Origin: Comamonadaceae bacterium OH2545_COT-014
GTDB taxonomy: Bacteria; Pseudomonadota; Gammaproteobacteria; Burkholderiales; Burkholderiaceae_C
DNA: 64,000 nucleotides
Direction: 5' to 3'
NCBI GenBank assembly: GCA_003859965.1
Contig: RQYR01000016.1
Span: forward strand, 1 to 64,000
Every line of letters starts with the position of its first letter. Position 1 is the first letter of the stretch. Under the pieces are notes generated by a model. The model made no database searches. It had not been told where the DNA came from and saw only the letters and a program-made list of their open reading frames with translations. Shown one piece after another: positions 49,744 to 57,746 of the stretch. The translations under genes and the position numbers were made by a program.

Positions 49744-49833
49744 CCGCGGTTGAAACCCGCCCCGCCCGCTGGCGGTTGGGCGCATCCACGGCCAGCGGCG
49801 GCGGGGGCGCTGCGGTGCGACAATCCGCCCCAG

Positions 49834-51267
49834 ATGAGCACCTCCCGATATTCCGACCTCGCGCTGGCCGAACCGCTCAAGCGCGCCGTGGCTGACATGG
49901 GCTACGAACACATGACCCCCATCCAGGCCCAGGCCATTCCCGTGGTGCTGGCCGGGCAGGACGTGATGGGCGCGGCGCAAACCGGCACCGGCAAAACCGC
50001 CGCCTTCTCGCTGCCGCTGCTGCAACGCCTGCTCAAGCATGAAACGGCCTCGCTCTCACCCGCGCGCCACCCTGTGCGCGCGCTGGTGCTGCTGCCCACG
50101 CGCGAGCTGGCCGACCAGGTGGCCCAGCAAATCAAGCTCTACGCCAAATACACCCAGTTGCGCAGCGCCGTCGTCTTTGGCGGCATGGACATGAAGCCGC
50201 AGATTGAAGAGCTGCGCAAGGGCGTGGAAGTGCTGGTGGCCACCCCGGGCCGCCTGCTGGACCACATTGAGGCCAAAACCGCCGTGCTGAACCAGGTGGA
50301 ATACGTGGTGCTGGACGAAGCCGACCGCATGCTCGACATCGGCTTTCTGCCCGACCTGCAGCGCATCCTCAGCCACCTACCCAAGACCGGGCGCACCACG
50401 CTGCTGTTTTCCGCCACCTTCTCGCCCGAAATCAAGCGCCTGGCGGCCAGCTACCTGCAAAACCCCGTCACCATCGAAGTGGCGCGGCCCAACGAAACCG
50501 CCGCCACGGTCGAGCAGCGCTTTTACCTGGTCAGCGACGAGGACAAGCGCCGCGCCGTGCGCCAGGTGCTGCACGAGCGCGAACTGCGCCAAGCCTTCGT
50601 CTTCACCAACAGCAAGCTGGGCTGCGCCCGCCTGGCGCGCGCGCTGGAGCGCGACGGCCTGAAAACCGCCGCGCTGCACGGCGACAAAAGCCAGGACGAG
50701 CGCCTGAAAGCGCTCGATGCCTTCAAGGCTGGCGAGGTCGATCTGCTGGTCTGCACCGACGTGGCCGCGCGCGGGCTGGACATCAAGGACGTACCCGCCG
50801 TCTTCAACTTCGACGTGCCCTTCAACGCCGAAGACTATGTGCACCGCATTGGCCGCACCGGCCGCGCTGGCGCATCGGGGCTGGCGGTCACGCTGGTCAC
50901 CAAAGGCGACGCGCGCCTGGTGGCCGAGGTGGAAAAGCTCATCAAGAAAAAAATCGAGCCGGAACCCCTGCCGCTGGACGAAGACCGGCCGCGCCACCGC
51001 TTGGGCGACAGCCGCCGCGGCACACGCCACACGGGCGACCACGACACGGCCGCGCCCCGCTCCGCCCCACGGCGCCCCCCGCCACCGCCGGCCGACCCAT
51101 TTTTTGACCGGCCCTATGAGCCCGCAGCCACCGGCGACGAACTGCCCGCCTGGGAAAAAGCCGCGCGCAGCAGCGCCCCCGCGCGCCCCGGCCTGTCCGC
51201 CAACATCAAGCCCAAACGCAAGGTGGCGGCGCTATTCAAGGCCATTGAGCCACCCACCCAGTCCTGA
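49834..51267 (+). CDS. DEAD-box RNA helicase, RhlE type
   Basis: A 477-residue ATP-dependent RNA helicase for ribosome assembly or mRNA turnover. Motifs are the Q motif MTPIQAQAIP, motif I AQTGTGKTAAF, II DEADRMLD, III SATF, V TDVAARGLDI and VI HRIGRTGRAG. The tail after about 385 is Pro/Arg-rich (RRPPPPPADPFFDRP) and ends with a basic KPKRKVAALFKA, typical of the RhlE branch. Its TGA stop is the first triplet of a family A element. Confidence 0.9.
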   Translation: MSTSRYSDLALAEPLKRAVADMGYEHMTPIQAQAIPVVLAGQDVMGAAQTGTGKTAAFSLPLLQRLLKHETASLSPARHPVRALVLLPTRELADQVAQQIKLYAKYTQLRSAVVFGGMDMKPQIEELRKGVEVLVATPGRLLDHIEAKTAVLNQVEYVVLDEADRMLDIGFLPDLQRILSHLPKTGRTTLLFSATFSPEIKRLAASYLQNPVTIEVARPNETAATVEQRFYLVSDEDKRRAVRQVLHERELRQAFVFTNSKLGCARLARALERDGLKTAALHGDKSQDERLKALDAFKAGEVDLLVCTDVAARGLDIKDVPAVFNFDVPFNAEDYVHRIGRTGRAGASGLAVTLVTKGDARLVAEVEKLIKKKIEPEPLPLDEDRPRHRLGDSRRGTRHTGDHDTAAPRSAPRRPPPPPADPFFDRPYEPAATGDELPAWEKAARSSAPARPGLSANIKPKRKVAALFKAIEPPTQS

Positions 51268-51451
51268 CAACCTTTTCAAAGTCCCTGCGCGGTGGGCACG
51301 AGCAAGCGGCGTGGGTCAGACAACCGCCACCAAAGCCTACAGACTGGTGCGGCCGTAAAACGGCTGACCCCGCCGCCCATGCGGAAACCACCGGAAGGCC
51401 GTTCAGCCCTCTGGAAATGCGCGCAATGCGAGGACCTGGAGGAGGTTCTAA
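51265..51451. repeat. Family A element filling the gap between the helicase gene and rnhA
   Basis: Left end TGACAACCTTTTCAAAGTCC; right end on the minus strand TTAGAACCTCCTCCAGGTCC (14 of 20 positions agree). Both ends contain a stop codon used by the flanking convergent genes: TGA for the helicase and TAG for rnhA. Inside, a cgtgggtcag / ctgaccccg pair forms a hairpin that could stop transcription from both sides. Confidence 0.65.
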
Positions 51452-51882
51452 CGCGGCACCCCCCGGTTGGCCAGCGCATCGGCGCGTTCATTGCCGGGGT
51501 GGCCGGCATGCCCTTTGACCCAGTGCCAGCGGATTTCATGCACACCGCCGTGGACCAGGGCGTCCAGCCGCTGCCACAGGTCGGCGTTTTTCACAGGCTG
51601 CTTGCCAGCGGTACGCCAGCCTTTGGCCTTCCAGCCGTGAATCCATTCGGTGATGCCCTGGCGCACGTATTGGCTGTCCAGATAAAGGTCCACCCGGCAC
51701 GGTCGCTTGAGGGCGGCCAGCGCTTGGATCACGGCCATCAGCTCCATGCGGTTGTTGGTGGTGCTGGCCTCGCCGCCGAACAGCTCTTTTTCATGCGCGC
51801 CCGCTCGCAGCAGCGCACCCCAGCCGCCGGGGCCGGGGTTGCCTTTGCAGGCGCCGTCGGTGTAAATCTCTACCGTATCCAT
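51448..51882 (-). CDS. rnhA: Ribonuclease HI
   Basis: A 144-residue RNase HI, which degrades the RNA strand of RNA-DNA hybrids. The four acidic catalytic residues are visible in [36 protein letters not shown] and GNERADALA. The start at 51882 ([10 protein letters not shown]) fits; upstream residues in frame are the shadow of the methyltransferase. It follows the methyltransferase, overlapping none, and its stop lies in the end of a family A element. Confidence 0.97.
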   Translation of the reverse strand: MDTVEIYTDGACKGNPGPGGWGALLRAGAHEKELFGGEASTTNNRMELMAVIQALAALKRPCRVDLYLDSQYVRQGITEWIHGWKAKGWRTAGKQPVKNADLWQRLDALVHGGVHEIRWHWVKGHAGHPGNERADALANRGVPR

Positions 51883-51886
51883 GCAA

Positions 51887-52702
51887 TCACTTGTCTTGGG
51901 GTTGTGCCGCGTCTGTCCGGTTGGTTCGGCTGACGCGGTTGGCAACGGAGACCGGGGCCACCGCCGCGCCAGCGGGCGCTTTCCAGGCCGTGCCCAGCAG
52001 ACGCGCCCCATGTGCGCGCTTGACGGCCAGAACGGCATAGCCCGCGCCGAAGATAGGCCACCAGCGCGTGCCCAGGCGTTCCAGCCAGGCCGCACGCGCC
52101 AGCCGCCGCGCGCTGCGCGTGGCGGGCTGGTAGCAGCCGTAGTGCACGCTTTCCACCTCAAAGCCCAGCAGGCGCAGCCAGTCACACAGGCGCCATGGCC
52201 CGATGAATTCGCCCGCGTCGGGCAAAAAAAGCCGTCCGTTGCCGAACACGCGCTGCCACAGGCGCGCACGGCGCTGGCGCAGCCCCCACAGGCTGGCCGG
52301 GTTCAGGCCGGTGATGAAAACGTGCCCTTCGTGAACCAGCACGCGGTGCACTTCGCGCAGGCTGGCATGCGGGTCGGCGGCCAGCTCCAGCGTGTGGGGC
52401 AGCACCACCAGATCCAGGCTGGCCTCGGCAAAAGGCAGGGCCGCCCCCGCCGCCGCCAGCGCCACGCGTGCGGCAGCGGGGGCGGCTTGCGGGTGGGCCA
52501 GCGCGGGCAGCGCCGTGGCCGCAGACACCGCCAGCCAGCGGTGGGGCATGCGGTTGGCGGCCAGGGTGTCGATGTCCGGCAGGCCCAGTTGCAGCGCGTG
52601 ATAGCCAAACACATCGGCCAGCGCGGCCTGGCACTGCCGCTGCTCCCAGGCCAGCAGGGTCTGGCCCGGCGGTGTCTGGAACCAGTCGTGCAGCGCCGTC
52701 AT
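51887..52702 (-). CDS. Class I SAM-dependent methyltransferase-like protein (YafS-type)
   Basis: A 271-residue protein in the position of E. coli yafS, between gloB and rnhA. The post-motif region [20 protein letters not shown] and the motif-like [20 protein letters not shown] are typical of methyltransferase type 11, but the usual glycine-rich SAM motif I is not recognisable in the Ala-rich stretch at about 50-85. It may therefore be a divergent or inactive member. The substrate is unknown. The start at 52702 diverges from gloB with only 36 bases between. Confidence 0.75.
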   Translation of the reverse strand: MTALHDWFQTPPGQTLLAWEQRQCQAALADVFGYHALQLGLPDIDTLAANRMPHRWLAVSAATALPALAHPQAAPAAARVALAAAGAALPFAEASLDLVVLPHTLELAADPHASLREVHRVLVHEGHVFITGLNPASLWGLRQRRARLWQRVFGNGRLFLPDAGEFIGPWRLCDWLRLLGFEVESVHYGCYQPATRSARRLARAAWLERLGTRWWPIFGAGYAVLAVKRAHGARLLGTAWKAPAGAAVAPVSVANRVSRTNRTDAAQPQDK

Positions 52703-52738
52703 AGGCACACCTGCCGGGTAAAGGATAATTTTTGGTTC

Positions 52739-53524
52739 ATGGAATTGATCGCCCTGCCCGCTTTCAGCGACAACTACATCTGGCTGCTGCACGATGGCGT
52801 CCACGCCTTGGCAGTGGATCCTGGCGATGCCTCGCCGGTCTCGCACGCGCTGGCGGCGCGCGGCCTCAGGCTCGCGGCCATTCTAGTCACGCACCACCAC
52901 CCGGACCACACGGGCGGCGTGGCTGCCTTGCAGGCGGCCACCAGCGCCGCCGTGTATGGCCCGGCGCGCGAGGTATTGCCGTTTGCACACACCCCGGTAG
53001 ATGGCGGCGATGAAGTCATGGCGCTGGGCCGGCCCTGGCGCGTGCTGGACGTGCCGGGCCACACGGCGGGCCATGTGGCGTACTGGAGCGAGCGTGCGCA
53101 CAGCGGGGTAGGCGCGCCCCTGCTGTTTTGCGGCGACACCCTGTTTTCTGGCGGGTGCGGACGCCTGTTTGAAGGCACACCTTCGCAGATGCTGGCCTCG
53201 CTTGACACGCTGGCGGCCCTGCCGCCTGACACGCAGGTATGCGCCGCGCACGAATACACGCTGGCCAATCTGCGTTTCGCCCGCGCGGTGGAGCCTGCCA
53301 ACGACGTACTGGCTGCCCACCAGCGGCAGTGCGAGGCGCTGCGCGCACGCGAGATGCCCACGCTGCCCTCCACCATGGGGCTGGAATGCGCGATCAATCC
53401 ATTCCTCCGCAGCCGCCAGGCGCATGTGGCCCAAGCCGTATGCGCCGCGCGCGGCATTGACCCAACCGCCGACAGCGTGGCCGTGTTCGCCGCGCTGCGC
53501 GAATGGAAGAACGACTTCAAATGA
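52739..53524 (+). CDS. gloB: Hydroxyacylglutathione hydrolase (glyoxalase II)
   Basis: A 261-residue metallo-beta-lactamase-fold enzyme that hydrolyses S-lactoylglutathione in methylglyoxal detoxification. The metal motif THHHPDHTGG, the second-ligand segments PGHTAGHVAYW and FCGDTLFSGGCGRLFEG, and AAHEYTLANLRFA are all present. A GGATAAT box lies only 10 bases before the ATG, so the message may be nearly leaderless. The stop overlaps the mltD start (ATGA). Confidence 0.95.
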   Translation: MELIALPAFSDNYIWLLHDGVHALAVDPGDASPVSHALAARGLRLAAILVTHHHPDHTGGVAALQAATSAAVYGPAREVLPFAHTPVDGGDEVMALGRPWRVLDVPGHTAGHVAYWSERAHSGVGAPLLFCGDTLFSGGCGRLFEGTPSQMLASLDTLAALPPDTQVCAAHEYTLANLRFARAVEPANDVLAAHQRQCEALRAREMPTLPSTMGLECAINPFLRSRQAHVAQAVCAARGIDPTADSVAVFAALREWKNDFK

Positions 53525-55269
53525 CCCTGTTTTCCAGTCCCTTGCTGCGCACCATGGCCCTGGCCGCCAGCGTGCTGCTTGCCGGTTGTGCCACGCGCCC
53601 CGCTGGCCCGGCCGTTGCCTCCGGCGCCGACACGGATGCCGTGCCCGGCACTACTACCCCCCAACTGGCCGGCGGCCCCATGTCGCCCGTGGCCGTGCAG
53701 GAAATGAACGGCCGCCGCGTGGCCAGCCTGAACACCCCGGCCGACCTGTGGGAGCGCATCCGCCGCGGCTACGCCATGCCCAACCTGGACACCGATCTCG
53801 TGCGCGAGCGCGAGCAGTGGTATGCCGGCCGGCCCGACTACATCCAGCGCATGACCGAGCGCTCGCGCATGTACATCTTCCACATCGTTGAGGAGCTGGA
53901 GCTGCGCGGCATGCCCACCGAGCTGGCGCTGCTGCCCTACATTGAATCGGCCTTCAACCCCCAAGCCGTCAGCAGCGCCAAGGCCGCCGGCATGTGGCAG
54001 TTCATGCCCGCCACCGGCAGCGCCTTCGCGCTGCGCCAGAACGCGCTGCGCGACGACCGGCGCGACGTCATCGCCTCCACCCGCGCCGCGCTCGACTACC
54101 TGCAAAAGCTGCATGACCGCTTTGGCGACTGGCACCTGGCGCTGGCCGCCTATAACTGGGGCCCGGGCAACGTGAACCGCGCCATCGAGCGCAACAAGGC
54201 CGCCGGCCTGGGCACCGGCTACCTGGACCTGAACATGCCCGCCGAAACCCGGCACTACGTGCCCAAGCTGCAAGCGGTGAAGAACATCATCGCCCGCCCC
54301 GAGCAGTTCGACGCCGTGCTGCCCGACATCGGCAACCACCCCTTCTTCGACACGGTGGCCATCACGCAAGACATCGACGTCGCCCTGGCCGCCCAGCTGG
54401 CCGAGGTGCGGCTGGAGGACTTCCGCGCGCTCAACCCGGCGATGAAACGCCCCGTCATCTTCGCCGCCGCCGCCCAGCACATCCTGCTGCCCTGGGACAA
54501 CGCCGCCACTTTCACCCGTAACCTGAAAACCTATGGCGCCAACACCCCCTTGGCCAGCTACACCGCCTGGGTCGCGCCTGAGACCATGTCCGCCGCCGAA
54601 GCCGCGCGCCGGGTGGGCATGAGCGAAGAAGACCTGCGCAGCCTCAACCACATTCCACCCCGCATGCGCGTGCGCGCCGGCTCCACCCTGCTGGTGCCGC
54701 GCGACAAAAACCATGCCGCCGCCGTCAGCCCACAGGTGGTCAACAACGCGCAGCTATCCCTCACACCTGAAATCATCCTGCGCCGCACCACCGTGCGTGC
54801 CCGCGCCGGCGACACCATTGCCCGCATCGCCAGCCGCTACGACTTGCCCGCCGCCACCGTGGCCGGCTGGAACAAAGCCAGCGCCAGAGGCACGCTCAAG
54901 CGCAACCAGGCCGTGGTGCTGTACCTGCCTGTGCGCACCGCCAAATCCCCTGCCCGCAGCAACGGCCACCGTGCCAACGGACAGCGCACAAACGGACAGC
55001 ACGCGAACGTCCACCGTGCCAACGGAAGCCGCGCGGACAACGTCCAGCGCCGCGTCAGCCAGGGCCGCCCTGCCAGCGCCAGCGCTCACCGGGCCAAAGG
55101 CAAGGCTGCGGCATCTCGCCCCGTCGCGCACCAGAAAACGCCCGCCAAGAACACCCGCGCCAGTGCAGGCAAGCCGCGCGCCACAGCCACCCCAGCCCGC
55201 GCCACTGCAGCCCGCAGCCGAGCAGGCGCAGGCGCGCGCAAACCCGCCGCCAAGGCTTCCAAACGCTAG
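53521..55269 (+). CDS. mltD: MltD-like lytic transglycosylase lipoprotein with a basic tail
   Basis: A 582-residue membrane-bound muramidase. The signal peptide ends in the lipobox LLAGC. The SLT domain has catalytic Glu142 (LLPYIESAFNP), AAGMWQFMPATG and LALAAYNWGPGNV. LysM-type segments follow (about 355-395 and 425-480, RARAGDTIARIASRYDLP). The last 110 residues are an unusual Arg/Lys/Ala-rich, histone-H1-like tail with NG repeats (HRANG, RTNG); part of it is a 45-base repeat in the DNA. It is coupled to gloB. The tail may bind cell-wall polymers or nucleic acid; this is speculation. Confidence 0.88.
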   Translation: MTLFSSPLLRTMALAASVLLAGCATRPAGPAVASGADTDAVPGTTTPQLAGGPMSPVAVQEMNGRRVASLNTPADLWERIRRGYAMPNLDTDLVREREQWYAGRPDYIQRMTERSRMYIFHIVEELELRGMPTELALLPYIESAFNPQAVSSAKAAGMWQFMPATGSAFALRQNALRDDRRDVIASTRAALDYLQKLHDRFGDWHLALAAYNWGPGNVNRAIERNKAAGLGTGYLDLNMPAETRHYVPKLQAVKNIIARPEQFDAVLPDIGNHPFFDTVAITQDIDVALAAQLAEVRLEDFRALNPAMKRPVIFAAAAQHILLPWDNAATFTRNLKTYGANTPLASYTAWVAPETMSAAEAARRVGMSEEDLRSLNHIPPRMRVRAGSTLLVPRDKNHAAAVSPQVVNNAQLSLTPEIILRRTTVRARAGDTIARIASRYDLPAATVAGWNKASARGTLKRNQAVVLYLPVRTAKSPARSNGHRANGQRTNGQHANVHRANGSRADNVQRRVSQGRPASASAHRAKGKAAASRPVAHQKTPAKNTRASAGKPRATATPARATAARSRAGAGARKPAAKASKR

Positions 55270-55338
55270 CGCTCCCCACAACTCGGCGCTGCGAGGTAGG
55301 CAGACGCTGAGGCTAGAATGGCGGCTTTTCCGGCCTTG

Positions 55339-55412
55339 GCGGGCGTCGTTCAATGGCAGGACCTGAGCTTCCCAAGCTCAAGACGTGGGTTCGATTCCCA
55401 TCGCCCGCTCCA
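55339..55412 (+). tRNA. tRNA-Gly (CCC)
   Basis: 74 nt with encoded CCA. The acceptor stem gcgggcg pairs with cgcccgc, the anticodon arm tgagc/gctca has the loop ttcccaa with anticodon CCC, and the T arm is gtgggttcgattcccat. It lies between mltD and the convergent hydrolase gene. Confidence 0.96.
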
Positions 55413-55435
55413 GCGAGACTTTCATCGTCTTGCCG

Positions 55436-56317
55436 TCACGCGCTCAGCGCCGCCATCAAAGCCGCATGAAACGCGGCGGGCGCTTCGTACTGCACCCAGT
55501 GGCCAGCCCCCTCAATCCACTGCAAGCCCGCAAAACACGGCGCGGCGGCCGCAAAGGCCGCTGGCAGCCGGTGAATGTGCGGACCATACACCGCGTCATG
55601 CGTGCCGTAGATGGCGTGCACCGGGCATGACACCGCGCCCAGGTGGCGCGCCAGAAGGTCGGCATGTGAAAGGCGGCGGCGTGGCAAGCGGTCGCGCTGC
55701 ACGTTCGCGATGTGAATTTGCAGCGCCAGCGCGTCCAGGCGCGCCGGGTCATGCAGCATCAGGGCGGCCAGGTTGTGGCGGTGCGCCTGCCGCTGGGCTG
55801 CGGCACTGGGCAAATGCCGCCAGGCCTGCAGCCGAACCTGCCGCCCCGGCGCCACGCCCATGCCGGGCGCGCCCACCAGCACCAGACGGCGCGCCAGGTC
55901 TGGCTGCCCGGCCAGCAGCAGACCGGCCGTGAGCGCACCAAACGAAAAACCCACCAAATCGCACGGCAAGCCACCAAGCAACTGCCGCAAACCATCGGCC
56001 AGCGGCGCTGTCATGGCGCCAGCATGGCTGCCTGCGGGCGGCAGGGCGGATTCGCCAAAGCCAGGCAGGTCTGCCGCCAGCACCCACCGCCCAGCATCCA
56101 CCAGGGGCAGGATGTTGTGCACCCAGTGCGTCCAGCTGCCACTGCCACCGTGCAGCAACACCAACGGCGCGGTTTCTGGGCGGCGCTCGCCCCACGCATG
56201 CCACACCAGATAGCCCGTGCCACACGGCGTGGTTAGCCGCACTGCTTGCGCCAGACGCAAGCGCACGGCCAAGGGCAGCAGGGCCGGCACGGCGATGCCG
56301 GCAGGCGGCTCACTCAT
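55436..56317 (-). CDS. Alpha/beta hydrolase
   Basis: A 293-residue alpha/beta-fold hydrolase. The oxyanion segment VLLHGGSGSWTHW, the nucleophile elbow VGFSFGALTAG (Ser), the acid strand IYGTHDAVYG (Asp) and GAGHWVQYE (His) complete the triad. The likely substrates are esters or C-C bonds, as in the meta-cleavage hydrolases, but no pathway genes are near. The start at 56317 (MSEPPAGIAVPALLPL) overlaps the end of hslR by 8 bases. Confidence 0.85.
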   Translation of the reverse strand: MSEPPAGIAVPALLPLAVRLRLAQAVRLTTPCGTGYLVWHAWGERRPETAPLVLLHGGSGSWTHWVHNILPLVDAGRWVLAADLPGFGESALPPAGSHAGAMTAPLADGLRQLLGGLPCDLVGFSFGALTAGLLLAGQPDLARRLVLVGAPGMGVAPGRQVRLQAWRHLPSAAAQRQAHRHNLAALMLHDPARLDALALQIHIANVQRDRLPRRRLSHADLLARHLGAVSCPVHAIYGTHDAVYGPHIHRLPAAFAAAAPCFAGLQWIEGAGHWVQYEAPAAFHAALMAALSA

Positions 56318-56783
56318 CGTTTTCCAGCGCGGCCGACCAGCGGCGGCCCCAGTCCACCTTGCGTGGCGCGCGCAGCGCGTCATCCATGGCTGGCGTGCGC
56401 CGCTGCCGATCCAGCAGCCGGCGGTCACGCTTGGTGGGCCGCCCCTGGGCAATGCTGAGTGCGGGCTCCGGCGCCAGCCGCCGTGCCTGCGCAGCCTGCA
56501 GGCGCGCCGCCACGCTGTCTGCCGTTTCTTCGTAAAGCAGTTGCGCCACCGGTGCCGGGCCGCGCACGGCGCTCAGTCCCCGCACCACCACGGTGCGTGC
56601 CACCGCGCCTTGCCGCAAGCGAACTTCATCCCCAGCCTTGAGCTCGCGCGCCGGTTTGGCCGTGGCGCCGTTGACCAGCACCCGGCCGCGCCCGATTTCT
56701 TCTGCGGCCAGCGAGCGCGTCTTGTAAAAGCGCGCGGCCCAGAGCCATTTGTCAACACGTTGCCGTTCGAGCGGATCAGCCAT
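56310..56783 (-). CDS. hslR: Heat shock protein 15, S4-domain RNA-binding protein
   Basis: A 157-residue Hsp15-type protein that recycles free 50S subunits still carrying a nascent chain. The S4 domain runs from about residue 6 to 65 (RVDKWLWAARFYKTRSLA, GRGRVLVNGATAKPARELK, DEVRLRQG). The C-terminal half is a basic tail with GRPTKRDRRLLDRQR. The start at 56783 is chosen at the S4 domain. It precedes and overlaps the hydrolase gene. No sigma-32 promoter was evident. Confidence 0.9.
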   Translation of the reverse strand: MADPLERQRVDKWLWAARFYKTRSLAAEEIGRGRVLVNGATAKPARELKAGDEVRLRQGAVARTVVVRGLSAVRGPAPVAQLLYEETADSVAARLQAAQARRLAPEPALSIAQGRPTKRDRRLLDRQRRTPAMDDALRAPRKVDWGRRWSAALENDE

Positions 56784-56857
56784 GGAAGAAAAACTCGTCA
56801 AACCGCCGGATGCCAATCTGTCACTCTGACTCAGAGGGTGACGCCTGGCTGGTTCTT

Positions 56858-56914
56858 GTAAAAACCATAGCAGTTTACGCCCACCCTGTCTGCCCTGACG
56901 GCTATTTTCAATAA
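56858..56914 (+). repeat. Family B repeat before hslR
   Basis: AAAAACCATAGCAGTTTACG, then TGCCCTGACGGC and TATTTTCAATAAAG. It shares TGCCCTGACGGC with the 45899 copy. It lies in the divergent gap between hslR and the GNAT gene. Confidence 0.6.
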
Positions 56915-57032
56915 AGCCATCCCATCCTTTCCTGGTAATGAGCGACCTGTGGCGATACGCTTGTTCTCCGTGCTTGCCATGCCGCAAGCCACGGCGCTAT
57001 AAACTGCCCTGTCCTTTTTCTGCCCCAACGCC

Positions 57033-57533
57033 GTGGATACGCCGCCGCCAGCCATTGAACTGATTGCCGCTGAGACGCCCGATCATGTGGCGGCCGCCCG
57101 CATGCTGTTCGAGGAATACGCCGCCGGGCTGAACGTGGATTTGGGCTTTCAGGACTTTGCGCAGGAACTGGCCGCCCTGCCGGGCGATTACGCCGCGCCG
57201 CGCGGCGCCTTGCTGCTGGCGCTGGTCGATGGCGAGCTGGCGGGCTGCTGCGCCCTGCGCCCGCTGGATGATGTGGACTACGCCAACGCCGCCGAAATGA
57301 AGCGCCTTTACGTGCGCAAGGCTTTTCGCGGTTTCGGCCTGGGCCGGCAGCTGACCGAGGCCATTCTTGACGCCGCCCGCCAGCGCGGCTATCAGACTGT
57401 GCTGCTGGACACGCTGGACGAAATGGAGTCCGCCCGCGCGCTTTACGAAGACCTGGGCTTCGAAGAGATTCCGCCCTACTACCACAACCCCATGGCCGGG
57501 GCGCACTACCTGAAAGTGGACGTGGGGTACTAA
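57033..57533 (+). CDS. GNAT family N-acetyltransferase
   Basis: A 166-residue GCN5-fold acetyltransferase. The acetyl-CoA pyrophosphate loop is KAFRGFGLGRQLTEAIL, preceded by the strand EMKRLYVR, and ending with the LYEDLGFEEIPPYYHNP segment. The acceptor is unknown. The start is a GTG (MDTPPPAIELIAAETPDH); no better ATG is in frame. It is a single gene, followed by a small terminator hairpin. Confidence 0.88.
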   Translation: MDTPPPAIELIAAETPDHVAAARMLFEEYAAGLNVDLGFQDFAQELAALPGDYAAPRGALLLALVDGELAGCCALRPLDDVDYANAAEMKRLYVRKAFRGFGLGRQLTEAILDAARQRGYQTVLLDTLDEMESARALYEDLGFEEIPPYYHNPMAGAHYLKVDVGY

Positions 57534-57610
57534 GCCCAGGCTCTTTCCCTCGCCAGCCTGCCCACACACTTTTCTTTTTTCGCTCCCATCGCGCCGAATC
57601 GCCCGTCAAA

Positions 57611-57632
57611 CGCCGGGATACGGCGCTTTTTT
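57611..57632 (+). terminator. Terminator after the GNAT gene
   Basis: Stem cgccg / cggcg with the loop ggata, followed by CTTTTTTG. Short, but the T-run supports it. Confidence 0.6.
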
Positions 57633-57746
57633 GCGCCTTTGCAACGCACCCGCCGCAGGGCCATGCCAAGCACTCTTGGTGGTGGGTTTAGGCCAACAAA
57701 CACCGCATCAAAACTAAAATCAAAATCTTTTTCATTTGGTTTTTGC

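Noticed and set aside
57700-57746. Fur box before the TonB receptor
   Set aside because: The AT-rich stretch matches the 19-base Fur consensus poorly, so no operator is claimed although iron control is likely.
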